Positions 44,397 through 58,215 of a DNA stretch of 64,000 bases are shown here, piece after piece. The DNA is from Bog-756 sp963727075 (GTDB lineage Bacteria; Actinomycetota; Acidimicrobiia; Acidimicrobiales; RAAP-2), in the NCBI GenBank assembly GCA_963727075.1, contig CAVSET010000001.1, forward strand, positions 558,001-622,000. The letters run 5' to 3'. Each line of letters opens with the position of its first letter. Within the stretch, counting starts at the first letter, position 1. The notes below the pieces were generated by a model that was not told the DNA's origin, made no database searches, and was given only the letters and a program-made list of their open reading frames with translations. Both the position numbers and the translations under genes were made by a program.

Positions 44397-44865
44397 CTAC
44401 CAGCGGTAGTGGGCGAAGGCCTTGTTGGACTCGGCCATCTTGTGCAGGTCCTCACGGCGCTTGGCCGCCGCCCCGATGCCGTTCGCCGCATCGCGGATCT
44501 CGTTGGACAAGCGCTCGGCCATGGTCTTCTCGCGTCGTTGCTGCGAGTAGCCCACCAGCCACCGGATGGAGAGGGTGGTCGCCCGACGAGGCCGCACCTC
44601 GACCGGGACCTGGTACGTCGCCCCCCCACTCTACGGCTCCGGACCTCGAGCTCGGGTCGCGTGTTCTCGACCGCCTTCTTGAGCACGGCCACCGGGTCGT
44701 TCCCCGACTTCTCGGCCACGTCCGAGAGGGCGTCGTAGACGATCCGCTCGGCCAGGGTGCGCTTGCCCCGGCTGAGCACCCGGTTCACCACCTGGGTGAC
44801 CAGCACCGAGTGGTAGACCGGGTCGGGTCGAAGCTCACGGCGAACGGCTGGGCCTTTGCGTGGCA

Positions 44866-44866
<1 letters not shown>
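44397..44866 (-). CDS. rpsG: 30S ribosomal protein S7, one frameshift
   Basis: 156 residues corrected. MPRKGPAVRRELRPDPVYHSVLVTQ start, RSRRVGGATYQVPVEVRPRRATTLSIRWLV across the break, KTMAERLSNEIRDAANG and NKAFAHYRW end. The frame breaks in a run of seven G (minus strand, about 44622-44628) where eight are needed, a -1 homopolymer error; the span is 3n+2. Start overlaps the rpsL stop by one base. Confidence 0.96.
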
Positions 44867-45237
<371 letters not shown>

Positions 45238-45446
45238 GCGTTACCTCAACGTTCTGGACTGCGGGAATCCTTCAGGCCTCGACGCAATCGTCGGACCTCC
45301 TGCGGTGCTGCGGGGCAGGCACGACTTACTGTCCGGCGCGCAGCCGCAAGCACTCCATGCTACGGCATCCCGACCTCGGTGGGCAAGCATGCCACCGGGC
45401 CGGCCTGCGGTTCCAAGCGCGGCGACGCTCGATCGGGGCGCCCGGG

Positions 45447-49528
<4,082 letters not shown>

Positions 49529-49529
<1 letters not shown>

Positions 49530-52500
49530 CAGAATCCCCTTTCAGCCGCGCGCCGCGCGTCTTCCTCGTCCGACCCGCGCTCGGGCCGGCTGATGTCGAT
49601 ACCCAGCTCCTCGGCCGTGCGGAACACGTCCTCGTCCAGCTCCCGCATCTCGATCTCCTCCCCGCCCGGCGCCAGGACCTCGACGTCCAGGCAGAGCGAC
49701 TGCATCTCCTTGATGAGCACCTTGAAGCTCTCGGGGATGCCCGGCTCGGGGATGTTCTCGCCCTTCACGATGGCCTCGTAGACCTTGACCCGGCCGAGCA
49801 CGTCGTCCGACTTGATGGTGAGGAGCTCCTGGAGGGCGTAGGCGGCCCCGAAGGCCTCGAGGGCCCACACCTCCATCTCCCCGAAGCGCTGCCCACCGAA
49901 CTGGGCCTTGCCGCCCAGGGGCTGCTGGGTGATCATCGAGTACGGCCCCGTGGAGCGGGCATGGATCTTGTCGTCCACCAGGTGGTGGAGCTTCAGGATG
50001 TACACGTACCCCACCGAGATGGGGTTGTCGTAGGGCTCGCCGGTGCGCCCGTTGTAGAGCACCGACTTCCCGTTGTCGGCCACCTGGACGGTGCCATCGG
50101 CCCCGTCCGGGTTGAGCTTGCGGAAGATCTGCTGGATGGTGGGGTGGCGACCGGCGTCGGCCTCCTCGTCCCAGTGGGCCCCGTCGAAGACCGGGGTCGA
50201 CACCCACACGGCCGGGTCGGTGCGGGGCCGGGTCTTGGTCTCGGTGCCCCGCACCGGCGGGCGGGCGTCGTCGCCAGCCCCCTCCCAACCCCAGCGGGCG
50301 GCATAGCCGAGGTGGGACTCGAGCACCTGGCCCACGTTCATCCGGCTGGGGACACCCAGCGGGTTGAGGATGATGTCGACCGGCGTGCCGTCGGCCTGGT
50401 AGGGCATGTCCTCGATAGGCAGGATCTTCGAGATGACCCCCTTGTTGCCGTGGCGGCCGGCCAGCTTGTCGCCCTCGGAGATCTTGCGCTTCTGGGCCAC
50501 GTACACCCGGACCAGCTGCTCGACGCCGGGCGGGAGCTCGTGGGCGTCGTCCCGCGAGAACACCCGGACGTCGATGACCGTCCCCTGCTCGCCGTGGGGC
50601 ACCTTGAGCGAGGTGTCGCGCACCTCCCGGGCCTTCTCGCCGAAGATGGCCCGGAGCAGGCGCTCCTCGGGGGTCTGCTCCGTCTCGCCCTTCGGGGTGA
50701 CCTTGCCGACCAGCACGTCACCGGGGTCGACCTCGGCCCCGATGCGGATGATGCCCCGCTCGTCGAGGTCGGCGAGGATCTCCTCGGACAGGTTGGGGAT
50801 GTCCCGGGTGATCTCCTCGGCGCCCAGCTTGGTGTCGCGGGCGTCGACCTCGTGCTCCTCGATGTGGATCGAGGTGAGGACGTCGTCCTTCACCAGCCGC
50901 TCCGAGAGGATGATGGCGTCCTCGTAGTTGTAGCCCTCCCACGGCATAAAGGCCACCAGCAGGTTCTTGCCCAGGGCCAGCTCGCCGTTGTGGGTGGCCG
51001 GGCCGTCGGCCAGGACGTCCCCGCTCACCACCCGCTGGCCCTCCTCGACGATGACCTTCTGGTTGATGGCGGTGTTCTGATTGGAACGCCGGAACTTGGC
51101 CAGGCGGTACACCTTGCGGCCCAGCACCGTCCCGTTGCGGTCCTTGGCGTTGGCCTTGTACTCCACGGTGATCTGGTCACCGGACACGTCGACCACCGTC
51201 CCCTCGCCCTCGGCCAGCACCACGTCGCCGGCGTCGCGGGCGGCGCGCGCCTCGACACCGGTGCCGATGTAGGGCGCCTCGGGCACGACCAGGGGGACGG
51301 CCTGCTTCTGCATGTTGGCGCCCATCAGGGCGCGGTTGGCGTCGTCGTGCTCGACGAAGGGGATGAGCGCGGTGGACACCGAGACGATCTGCTTGGGCGA
51401 CACGTCCATCAGGTCGACCTCGGACGGTGGGACGAAGTCGATCTCCGAGGTGGTCCCGTACGAGGTGGTGGTGGCCCCCACCCGTACCCCGGTCCCCTGC
51501 GGGCCCCGGCGGACCAGGACCTTCTCCTCGGTGAAGCGCCCGTTGTCGTCGAGCGCCGCCGAGGCCTGGGCGATCACGTGCTCCTCTTCCTCGTCGGCCG
51601 CCAGGTAGGTGATCTCGTCGGTCACCTGGCCGGAGACGACCTTGCGGTAGGGCGTCTCGATGAACCCGTACTCGTTGACCCGGGCGTAGGTGGCCAGCGA
51701 GCCGATGAGCCCGATGTTCGGGCCTTCGGGCGTCTCGATGGGGCACATCCGGCCGTAGTGGGAGGTGTGCACGTCCCGGACCTCGAAGCCGGCCCGCTCA
51801 CGGGAGAGCCCGCCCGGCCCGAGGGCGGACAGGCGGCGCTTGTGGGCCAGCCCGGACAGGGGGTTGTTCTGGTCCATGAACTGGCTGAGCTGGCTGGTGC
51901 CGAAGAACTCCTTGACCGCGGCCACCACCGGGCGGATGTTGATCAGCGTCTGGGGGGTGATGGCTTCGACGTCCTGGGTGGTCATCCGCTCGCGGACCAC
52001 CCGCTCCATCCGGGACAGGCCCACCCGGACCTGGTTCTGGATGAGCTCGCCCACCGACCGGATGCGGCGGTTGGCGAAGTGGTCCTGGTCGTCGATGCGG
52101 TAGGTCGACTCGCCGTCGGCCATGTGCTTGGCCAGATGCAGCATGTAGGTCGCCGAGGCCAGGATCTCCGACGGGCTGAGCACGCCCTGGGTGGGCGAGG
52201 GCCGTTCGAGGTCGATCTTGAGCAGCTCCGAGATGCGCTCGATCTCGGGCCCGAGCTTGCGGTTGAGCTTGTAGCGGCCCACCCGGGTGAGGTCGTAGCG
52301 CTTGGGGTTGAAGAAGGCGTTCTCGAAGTACTGCCGGGCCGCCTCGACCGAGAGCGGCTCACCGGGCCGGGCCCGCTTGTAGATCTCGAGGAGCGCCTCC
52401 TCCCGGGTGGGGGCCAGGTTCTGCTCCTTCTCCCACTGACCCTCGAGGAAGTCGAAGTGGCGCACGAAGCGCTCGAGGAAGGCGGTGTCCTCGTAGCCGA

Positions 52501-53104
52501 GGGCGCGCAGCAGCACGAAGAGCGAGAGCCGGCGCTTGCGCGCCACCCGGCACCCGGCGGTCACGTCCTTGGACGGCTTGGCCTCGATGTCGAACTCGAT
52601 CCACTCGCCCCGGTAGGGATGGATCGTCCCGGTGAAGACGGTCTTGGCGTCCCGACCGGGTTGGAAGATGACGCCCGGGGAACGGACCAGCTGGCTCACC
52701 ACCACCCGCTCGGTGCCGTTGACGATGAAGGTGCCCTTGTCGGTCATCACCGGGAAGTCCCCCATGAAGACCGTCTGCTCTTTGATCTCACCGGTGCCGG
52801 CGTTCATGAACCTGGCGCGCACGAAGACCGGCGCCGCGTAGGTCATGTCCTTTTCCTTGCACTCCTCCACCGAGAACTTGGGGGGCGGCCGGAGATCGGG
52901 GTCGGTTGGGTCGAACTCGAGCTCGAGGCTCAGCTGCCCGGTGAAGTCCTCGATCGGGCTGATGTCGCTGAACGTCTCGGCCAGGCCGCGGTCCAGGAAC
53001 CACTGGAATGAATCGCGCTGGATGGCGACGAGATCGGGCAGCGGCAGGGCCTCATCGATGTTGGCGAACGAGAAGCGTTCCGGGCTGTGGGACCGTGCAG
53101 TCAA
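49529..53104 (-). CDS. rpoB: DNA-directed RNA polymerase subunit beta
   Basis: 1191 residues from TTG 53104 (LTARSHSPERFSFANIDEALPLPD), chosen because GGAGGAG lies eight bases upstream; an upstream in-frame TTG at 53122 lacks one. Rifampicin pocket FGTSQLSQFMDQNNPLSGLAHKRR followed by LSALGPGGLSRERAGFEVRD carries the sensitive residues. EGPNIGLIGSLATYARVNEYG, GDKLAGRHGNKGVISKI and MYKLHH-like YILKLHHLVDDKIHARSTGPYS (core KLHHLVDDKIHARS) are conserved. No frameshift in 3.6 kb. Confidence 0.98.
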
Positions 53105-53316
53105 CGGGCCTACTCCTCCCAATGGTGTGGCGAATGGGAAACGACGGGGTGCTGCGGGAAATCAGACGCTGCGGCAATCATGGGTGCTACCAGGGACAAC
53201 AGGACGAGAACTCAGTGTCGACAACCGCCGCCGGAGCGGTCGAGAGGGGTGCCAGGGCGCGCGTCAATCAGCCGGAACAATCAGGAAGGCAGAGGGAGCA
53301 GGCACGGCAACCAGTA

Positions 53317-53345
53317 ATCATAACCGGAGGCGCACGAAAACACAA
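53317..53345 (-). promoter_or_regulatory. Candidate rpoB promoter
   Basis: TTGTGT, 17 bases, TATGAT on the minus strand, about 215 bases before rpoB. It lies in the 367-base gap (53105-53471) between rplL and rpoB, which otherwise holds an 8-pair hairpin near rplL and no open frame. Confidence 0.45.
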
Positions 53346-53426
53346 CCCACGGGCCGGGAAACCCGGGCCAGGCCTGAACAGGGTAGGAGAAGCGTCGGCC
53401 GCCGTCAAGGACTCCGCGGCGCCTTC

Positions 53427-53459
53427 CACCCCGGGGTCACCCGCCCACCCGCCGGGGTG
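53427..53459 (-). other. Hairpin between rplL and rpoB (possible attenuator)
   Basis: CACCCCGG and CCGGGGTG pair over a 17-base loop, 12 bases after the rplL stop. Partial termination between rplL and rpoB is well known in other bacteria; no U tract follows here, so this is tentative. Confidence 0.35.
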
Positions 53460-53471
53460 AGCGGGCCCCGG

Positions 53472-53867
53472 CTACTTGAGCTCGACAGTCGCCCCCGCCC
53501 CCTCGAGCTGGGCCTTCGCCTTGTTGGCGTCCTCCTTGTTGGCCTTCTCCAGGACCGGCTTCGGGGCGTTGTCCACCAGGTCCTTGGCCTCTTTGAGGCC
53601 GAGGCTGGTGAGCGACCGGACCTCTTTGATGACCTGGATCTTCTTGTCTCCGGCGGCGGTCAGGATGACGTCGTACTCGGACTTCTCCTCCTCGCCACCG
53701 CCGGCGTCGGCCCCACCGGCCGTCGGGGCGGCTACCACGGCGGCGACCGGAGCCGCCGCCGTCACTCCGAAGCGCTCCTCGAATTCCTTCAACAGCTCGC
53801 TGAGCTCGAGCACGGACAGCTCGGATATGCCGTCCAGGATCTGGTCCTTGGTAAGGGTGCCTGCCAT
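53472..53867 (-). CDS. rplL: 50S ribosomal protein L7/L12
   Basis: 131 residues. N-terminal dimerisation domain LSVLELSELLKEFEERFGVTA, Ala/Gly hinge, C-terminal factor-binding domain SEYDVILTAAGDKKIQVIKEVRSLTSLGLKEAKDLVDN (core VIKEVRSLTSLGLKEAKDLV), ending GATVELK. Stalk protein bound by L10. Confidence 0.98.
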   Translation of the reverse strand: MAGTLTKDQILDGISELSVLELSELLKEFEERFGVTAAAPVAAVVAAPTAGGADAGGGEEEKSEYDVILTAAGDKKIQVIKEVRSLTSLGLKEAKDLVDNAPKPVLEKANKEDANKAKAQLEGAGATVELK

Positions 53868-53996
53868 TGGTTGCTCCTTGCTTCTTGGTTGTGGTCTCTA
53901 GGTCTGGGTCCGGTGGGCCGGGCCATCCCGGCCCGACCGGCCGATCCGGTCGGCCGGTGCCGGCTGTCGGTTCCGGTGGGGCCCCCGGCTCCGGGG

Positions 53997-54749
53997 CTAC
54001 TCGGCGGCCGGTTCTCCGGTCGCCTGGGTGATCTCGGTCCCGGTGGTCTCGGTCCCGGTGGTCTCGGTCCCGGTGGTCTCGGTCCCGGCGGTCTCGGTGT
54101 CGGTGGTCTCGGTGGCCTCGGCCTGGGCCGTCTCGGTCGCCTCGGCCTGGGCCGTCTCGGTCGCCTCGGCCTGGGCGGTCTCGGTGTCGGTGGCGGTCGC
54201 TTCCGGCGGGGCCTCGGCCGCTCCCTCCGCTCCCCGCTTCTCGATCAGGGCCGACAACCCGTAGGCCAGCTGGCGGGGGAGTGCCTCGATGAGGCCGGCC
54301 AGCGTCTGCATCGGCGACGCCAGGGCACCGGCCATCTGGGCCAGCAGCGTCTCCCGGGGCGGGAGGTCGGCCAGCGCCTCGAGGTCGGCGGCGGAGAGAA
54401 GCCCGCCGCCCGCCACCCCGCCCTTCACGATGAGGCTCGGGTTGGTGCGGGCGAAGTCGCGCAAGGCCTTGGCCACGGCGCTCACTTCCCCGTGCACGAA
54501 GGCGATGGCCGTCGGTCCGGTGAGCATGTCCCCCATGGCCGCCTGGGGGCCTCCGGCCACGGCCAGGCGCACCAGGGTGTTCTTGTAGATCTTGTAGTCG
54601 CCGCCCGCCGCGGTCAGCTCGCGGCGCAGCTGGGCCAGCTCCGCCACGGCGAGGCCGCGGTATTCGGTGAGCACGGCCCCTTCGGAGGCCCCGAGACGGT
54701 TTTTCACCTCATCGACGACGGCGACCTTGTCGGCCCTCGGGTTGTCCAT
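53997..54749 (-). CDS. rplJ: 50S ribosomal protein L10 with Thr/Glu-repeat C-terminal tail
   Basis: 250 residues, 70-80 more than usual. Core: DNPRADKVAVVDEVKNRLGASEGAVLTEYRGL (core KNRLGASEGAVLTEYRGL), GGDYKIYKNTLVRLA, GPTAIAFVHGE. After the L12-binding helix (AGLIEALPRQLAYGLSALIE) comes a tail of ATETAQAE and GTETT repeats ending GEPAAE. The L12-binding helix is internal rather than terminal, which is odd. Preceded by a 230-base leader. Confidence 0.96.
   Translation of the reverse strand: MDNPRADKVAVVDEVKNRLGASEGAVLTEYRGLAVAELAQLRRELTAAGGDYKIYKNTLVRLAVAGGPQAAMGDMLTGPTAIAFVHGEVSAVAKALRDFARTNPSLIVKGGVAGGGLLSAADLEALADLPPRETLLAQMAGALASPMQTLAGLIEALPRQLAYGLSALIEKRGAEGAAEAPPEATATDTETAQAEATETAQAEATETAQAEATETTDTETAGTETTGTETTGTETTGTEITQATGEPAAE
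54031..54186. repeat. Two tandem repeat families encoding the L10 tail
   Basis: A 15-base unit (GTCTCGGTCCCGGTG, plus strand) at about 54031-54105, five copies, and a 24-base unit starting GCCTCGGCCTGGGCCGTCTC at 54115-54138, 54139-54162 and 54163-54186, three copies. Both lengths are multiples of three, so copy-number change keeps the frame. Confidence 0.9.
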
Positions 54750-54869
54750 GATGCCTCCGCTGAGCCCCTGGCTCAGGTCGGGCCGTAGACACCGGCGAGC
54801 GGTGGCACGCGTCGAGCCCGGGTGGGCTTCACGCGGAACGCCTCATCAGGCGGGCCTGGGGCCCCTTCG

Positions 54870-54886
54870 GTGCCGCCGGGCGGCAC
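54870..54886 (-). promoter_or_regulatory. Hairpin in the rplJ leader
   Basis: GTGCCGC and GCGGCAC form a 7-pair stem with a 3-base loop in the transcribed leader between rplA and rplJ. In other bacteria the L10-L12 complex binds this leader to repress itself; equivalence here is by position only. Confidence 0.4.
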
Positions 54887-54926
54887 ACCGGAGTTCTACG
54901 GCGGTTCGATAGATCTGGAAAGAGAG

Positions 54927-54955
54927 ACTCTAGCCCGCGATCGGACTGACTCCAA
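54927..54955 (-). promoter_or_regulatory. Candidate rplJ-rplL promoter
   Basis: TTGGAG, 17 bases, TAGAGT on the minus strand. Transcription would start near 54919, giving a leader of about 170 bases before rplJ. Confidence 0.45.
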
Positions 54956-54980
54956 CCGCGATCCGGGGCCGGCCGCCCGG

Positions 54981-55703
54981 TCAGGCCGATGCGGCCAGGC
55001 TGTCGTCGGCGTTGCGGGCCAGCAGGGGGTCGACGTGCACGCCCGGGCCCATGGTCGACGACAACGTGACCGCCCGCACGTAGCGGCCCTTGGCCGAGGC
55101 CGGCTTGGCCCGGTAGATCTCGTCCATCACGGCATGCAGGTTCTCGAGCAGCTTGGCCGGGTCGAAGGACACCTTGCCGATGCGGAGGTGGATGTTCCCC
55201 ACCTTGTCGGTCCGGTACTCGACCCGCCCCCCCTTGAACTCGGTGACCGCCTTCTCAACGTCGTCGGTCACCGTTCCCGTCTTCGGGTTCGGCATCAGGC
55301 CCCGGGGACCAAGCACCCGTCCGAGGGCTCCGACCTGTCCCATCATGTCGGGGGTGGCGATGGCCACGTCGAAGTCGAGAAAGCCCTCGTTGGCCACCCG
55401 GGCCACCAGGTCGTCGGCGCCGACCACGTCGGCTCCGGCCGTACGCGCCTCGGTCGCCTTCTCACCGGCGGCGAAGACCGCCACCCGGGCGGTGCGACCG
55501 GTTCCGGCCGGGAGGGAGAGCGTGCCGCGCACGATCTGATCGGCTTTGCGGGGATCGACTCCGAGCCGCACGGCGACCTCCACCGTCTCGTCGAACGCGG
55601 CCTTGGCCGACGACTTGACCAGATCGACGGCTTCGGCCGGCGTGTACAGGTGCTGCCGATCGATCTGGGCCACGCTGGCCTCATACTTCTTTCCCCGGGT
55701 CAT
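54981..55703 (-). CDS. rplA: 50S ribosomal protein L1
   Basis: 240 residues from ATG 55703 (MTRGKKYEASVAQIDRQHLYT), preceded by CGGAG; an ATG eight codons upstream has no ribosome binding site. LGVDPRKADQIVRGTLSLPAGTGR, GRVLGPRGLMPNPKTGTVT and SSTMGPGVHVD are conserved. L1 stalk protein and often an autorepressor of rplK-rplA. Confidence 0.96.
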   Translation of the reverse strand: MTRGKKYEASVAQIDRQHLYTPAEAVDLVKSSAKAAFDETVEVAVRLGVDPRKADQIVRGTLSLPAGTGRTARVAVFAAGEKATEARTAGADVVGADDLVARVANEGFLDFDVAIATPDMMGQVGALGRVLGPRGLMPNPKTGTVTDDVEKAVTEFKGGRVEYRTDKVGNIHLRIGKVSFDPAKLLENLHAVMDEIYRAKPASAKGRYVRAVTLSSTMGPGVHVDPLLARNADDSLAASA

Positions 55704-55815
55704 CGTCCCGCTCCGTTCTCTGGCCATGGGTCGACCACTTGTCGGCCGTTCCCGGCCGTCCTGCTCGTCTCTGCCGGCGGCCGCGACGGCCCGGCCGTAC
55801 TCAGCCGGTCGAGCC

Positions 55816-56247
55816 TCATCCGGCGACGGCAATGCCCATCGACCGGGCCGTGCCCTCCACCTGGCGCTTGGCCGACTCGATGTCGTTGGTGTTGAGGTCG
55901 GGGAGCTTGACCGCGGCGATCTCTGCCACCTGGGCACTGGTCACCGTGCCGACCTGCTCCCGGCCGGTGGTGGAGGCGCCCTTCTCGAGGCCGGCCGCCT
56001 CCCGCAGGAGGGCGGGGGTGGGCGGGGTCTTGAGGATGAACGAGAAGCTCCGGTCCTCGTAGATCGAGATCTCGACCGGGACGATCGACCCGCGCTGGCT
56101 CTCGGTGGCCGCGTTGTACTGCTTGCAGAACTCCATGGTCTGGACCCCGTGCGGGCCGAGCGCCGTCCCCACCGGTGGGGCCGGCGTGGCCCCGCCCGCG
56201 GGGAGCTGGATCTTCACGACCGCGATGACGCGCTTCTTCGGTGGCAT
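55816..56247 (-). CDS. rplK: 50S ribosomal protein L11
   Basis: 143 residues. VVKIQLPAGGATPAPPVGTALGPHGVQTMEFCKQYN (core PPVGTALGPHGV), ILKTPPTPALLREAAG, and the C-terminal DLNTNDIESAKRQVEGTARSMG that binds the 23S GTPase centre. 37 bases after nusG. Confidence 0.98.
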   Translation of the reverse strand: MPPKKRVIAVVKIQLPAGGATPAPPVGTALGPHGVQTMEFCKQYNAATESQRGSIVPVEISIYEDRSFSFILKTPPTPALLREAAGLEKGASTTGREQVGTVTSAQVAEIAAVKLPDLNTNDIESAKRQVEGTARSMGIAVAG

Positions 56248-56284
56248 CGGTGACTCTCCTTGCTCCGTTCCCGGTTCTGCCGGC

Positions 56285-57094
56285 CTACAGCTTCGCGACC
56301 TGGCTGAACTCGAGCTCCACCGGGGTCTCGCGGCCGAAGATGTTGACCAGCACCTTGAGCTTGAGCTGGTCCTCGTTGATTTCGGCGATCTGCCCCGAGA
56401 AATCGGCGAACGGCCCTTCCTTGACCCGGACCGTCTCGCCGACCTCGTGCTCGAGGCGGGGGCGGCTCCGCTTGGACGGGGCCTCGACGCCCTCGACCTT
56501 GACCTGGAGGATGCTTTCGACCTCGCGCCGTGAAAGAGGCGTCGGCTTGGTGCCCGGACCGACGAATCCGGTCACGCCCGGGGTGTTCCGGATCACCGAC
56601 CAGCTGTCGTCATCGAGCTCGCACCGGCACAGGAGGTAGCCGGGGAAGACCTTCTTCTGCACGACCACCTTCTTGCCGTTCTTGAACTCGACGACGTCCT
56701 CCATGGGGATGACCACCTCGTAGATGCGGTCCTCCATGTTCATGGAGACGGCCCGGCTGTGGAGGTTGGACTTCACCTTGTTCTCGTAGCCGGCGTAGGT
56801 GTGGACCACGTACCACCGGCCTGGCTGGTCGAAGGGGCTGACGACGAAGGGCTCCTCCTCGTCCTCCTCCTCGAGGTAGCCACCTTCGGCCTCGGTGGAC
56901 AGGACTTCCTCAGGCTCGTCCTGCGGTGCCGGCGACTGCGGTGGCCCGGCATCGAGGGCGCCGGTCTCGTCCTCGGCCGGCCGGACCTCCCCCGCGGCAG
57001 CAGCCGTCTCCTCCCCCGGCCCTTCGGGCGCAGCCGCCCCGAGGTCTGGGTTCTCACCGAACGGGACGTTGGATTCGTCGTGGGTCACTGTCAT
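56285..57094 (-). CDS. nusG: Transcription antitermination factor NusG with acidic N-terminal extension
   Basis: 269 residues from ATG 57094. Residues 1 to about 90 are acidic and Pro/Ala-rich (EPEEVLSTEAEGGYLEEEDE). Then the NGN domain (GRWYVVHTYAGYENKVKSNL, VFPGYLLCRCELDDDSW, NTPGVTGFVGPGTKPTPLS) and KOW domain (VGETVRVKEGPFADFSGQIAEI). The frame runs further upstream but into secE. Overlong N-termini are known in actinobacterial NusG. Confidence 0.96.
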   Translation of the reverse strand: MTVTHDESNVPFGENPDLGAAAPEGPGEETAAAAGEVRPAEDETGALDAGPPQSPAPQDEPEEVLSTEAEGGYLEEEDEEEPFVVSPFDQPGRWYVVHTYAGYENKVKSNLHSRAVSMNMEDRIYEVVIPMEDVVEFKNGKKVVVQKKVFPGYLLCRCELDDDSWSVIRNTPGVTGFVGPGTKPTPLSRREVESILQVKVEGVEAPSKRSRPRLEHEVGETVRVKEGPFADFSGQIAEINEDQLKLKVLVNIFGRETPVELEFSQVAKL

Positions 57095-57099
57095 ATCGA

Positions 57100-57393
57100 T
57101 CACGTCTTGAAGAGCCAGAGGACGCCTTTGGCGAAGGCGTAGTTGAGAATGAAGATCAGCACCATCAACGACAGCAGGGTGACCAGGGTCACCGTGGTGT
57201 AGTTGACGACTTCGGACCGGTTGGGCCAGGCCACTTGTCGAAGCTCCGAGCGTACCTCGCGGAGGAACTGGCCCGGACGGAAGGGTTCGCGCTTCGGCGG
57301 GCGGCGCGGCGGGGTGGCGGTCCGCCGGGGAGGCGCCTCGCCCTCGGGGTCCTGCCCCTGGCGCTGCATCATTCGCTTCTGTTCTCGGTTCAC
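57100..57393 (-). CDS. secE: Protein translocase subunit SecE
   Basis: 97 residues from GTG 57393 (VNREQKRMMQRQGQ), with AAGGAAG seven bases upstream. A Pro/Arg-rich N-terminal half, then the amphipathic helix FLREVRSELRQVAWPNRSEV and a single membrane helix VTLVTLLSLMVLIFILNYAF. Five bases before nusG. Confidence 0.95.
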   Translation of the reverse strand: MNREQKRMMQRQGQDPEGEAPPRRTATPPRRPPKREPFRPGQFLREVRSELRQVAWPNRSEVVNYTTVTLVTLLSLMVLIFILNYAFAKGVLWLFKT

Positions 57394-57430
57394 CTGAGGC
57401 TTCCTTCGGGCCGATTCCACGGATGGTGAG

Positions 57431-57503
57431 CAGGGCAGGAGGGACTTGAACCCCCAACCTTCGGTTTTGGAGACCGGTGCTCTGCCAGTTGAGCTACTGC
57501 CCT
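57431..57503 (-). tRNA. trnW: tRNA-Trp (CCA)
   Basis: Acceptor AGGGCAG pairs with CTGCCCT; D arm TAGCTCAACTGGCAGAGCA; anticodon loop CTCCAAA in a CCGGT/ACCGA-type stem reads CCA; T arm GGGGGTTCAAGTCCCTC. It lies just before secE, its usual actinobacterial neighbour. CCA is not fully encoded. Confidence 0.95.
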
Positions 57504-57682
57504 CTGCCGACCGCCGTGCCGCGAACGGACAGCCGATCACAGGGACGGTTCGCCAGGTTACCACCAGGGAGAACTGGTTTCCCAGGCGTTCGACGGGCGT
57601 CGATGCGGCTTGAGCCGATCCGATGGCCGCCGGATCCGGCACCCGACGGCGGTGGCGCCGGGCCGGGTTGGGGTCCCGGGGG

Positions 57683-57847
57683 CTACCGGGTCTCCTTGTG
57701 GAGGGTGTGGCGGCGGTCCCACCGGCAGAACTTCTTCATCTCGATCCGCTCCCGGTCGTTCAGCTTGTTCTTGGTGGTGATGTAGTTGCGTCGCTTGCAC
57801 AGCTCGCACGCCAAGGTGACCTGCACTCGCTTCTCGTTCTTCGGCAC
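57683..57847 (-). CDS. rpmG: 50S ribosomal protein L33
   Basis: 54 residues from GTG 57847 with AGGAG six bases upstream. VPKNEKRVQVTLACELCKRRN, TTKNKLNDRERIEMKKFCRW, RRHTLHKETR. The first zinc pair CELC is intact but the second, normally CPxC, reads CRWD, so the metal site is incomplete. Located between tRNA-Met and tRNA-Trp, as in many actinobacteria. Confidence 0.93.
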   Translation of the reverse strand: MPKNEKRVQVTLACELCKRRNYITTKNKLNDRERIEMKKFCRWDRRHTLHKETR

Positions 57848-57973
57848 GGTTGCTCCTGTTGTGTGCTGGCTGCCCCCGTCGACCGTACCGTCCGGGCCGG
57901 ACGGGTCGGACGAGGCCAGTCATCGTGACCTTGTTCCCTGACTGCTCTGGACTGCTGGTGGTGTTGAGACCGG

Positions 57974-58047
57974 TAGCGGCGGCCGGACTCGAACCGGCGA
58001 CCCCACGATTATGAGCCGTGTGCTCTGACCAACTGAGCTACGCCGCC
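57974..58047 (-). tRNA. trnM: tRNA-Met (CAT)
   Basis: Acceptor GGCGGCG pairs with CGCCGCT (terminal G-T pair); D arm TAGCTCAGTTGGTCAGAGCA; anticodon loop CTCATAA reads CAT; T arm GCCGGTTCGAGTCCGGC. The first pair is G-U and the structure is of elongator type; a lysidine tRNA-Ile cannot be excluded without modelling. Confidence 0.9.
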
Positions 58048-58054
58048 ATGGGCG

Positions 58055-58127
58055 AGCCCCCTGTCGGAATCGAACCGACGACACCAGCCTTACCATGGCT
58101 GTGCTCTGCCGACTGAGCTAAGGGGGC
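58055..58127 (-). tRNA. trnT: tRNA-Thr (GGT)
   Basis: Acceptor GCCCCCT pairs with AGGGGGC; D arm TAGCTCAGTCGGCAGAGCA; anticodon stem CAGCC/GGCTG with loop ATGGTAA reads GGT; T arm GTCGGTTCGATTCCGAC. Eight bases upstream of tRNA-Met, so the two are probably co-transcribed. Confidence 0.95.
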
Positions 58128-58203
58128 AGTGCGGCTCGAGGGAGCAGCAAAGGGACAATCATAGCCAGGTCGGCAGCCCACCAACGAGGCCGGTGCCCCT
58201 CGA

Positions 58204-58209
58204 TACCAT
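58204..58209 (+). promoter_or_regulatory. Leaderless -10 element for the acetyltransferase
   Basis: TACCAT followed by six bases and the ATG at 58216, the TANNNT spacing of a leaderless transcript. No ribosome binding site. Confidence 0.5.
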
Positions 58210-58215
58210 CGGCGG

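Noticed and set aside
49961..53011. About 1016-codon plus-strand frame opposite rpoB
   Set aside because: Same reason: antisense shadow of rpoB with biased composition.
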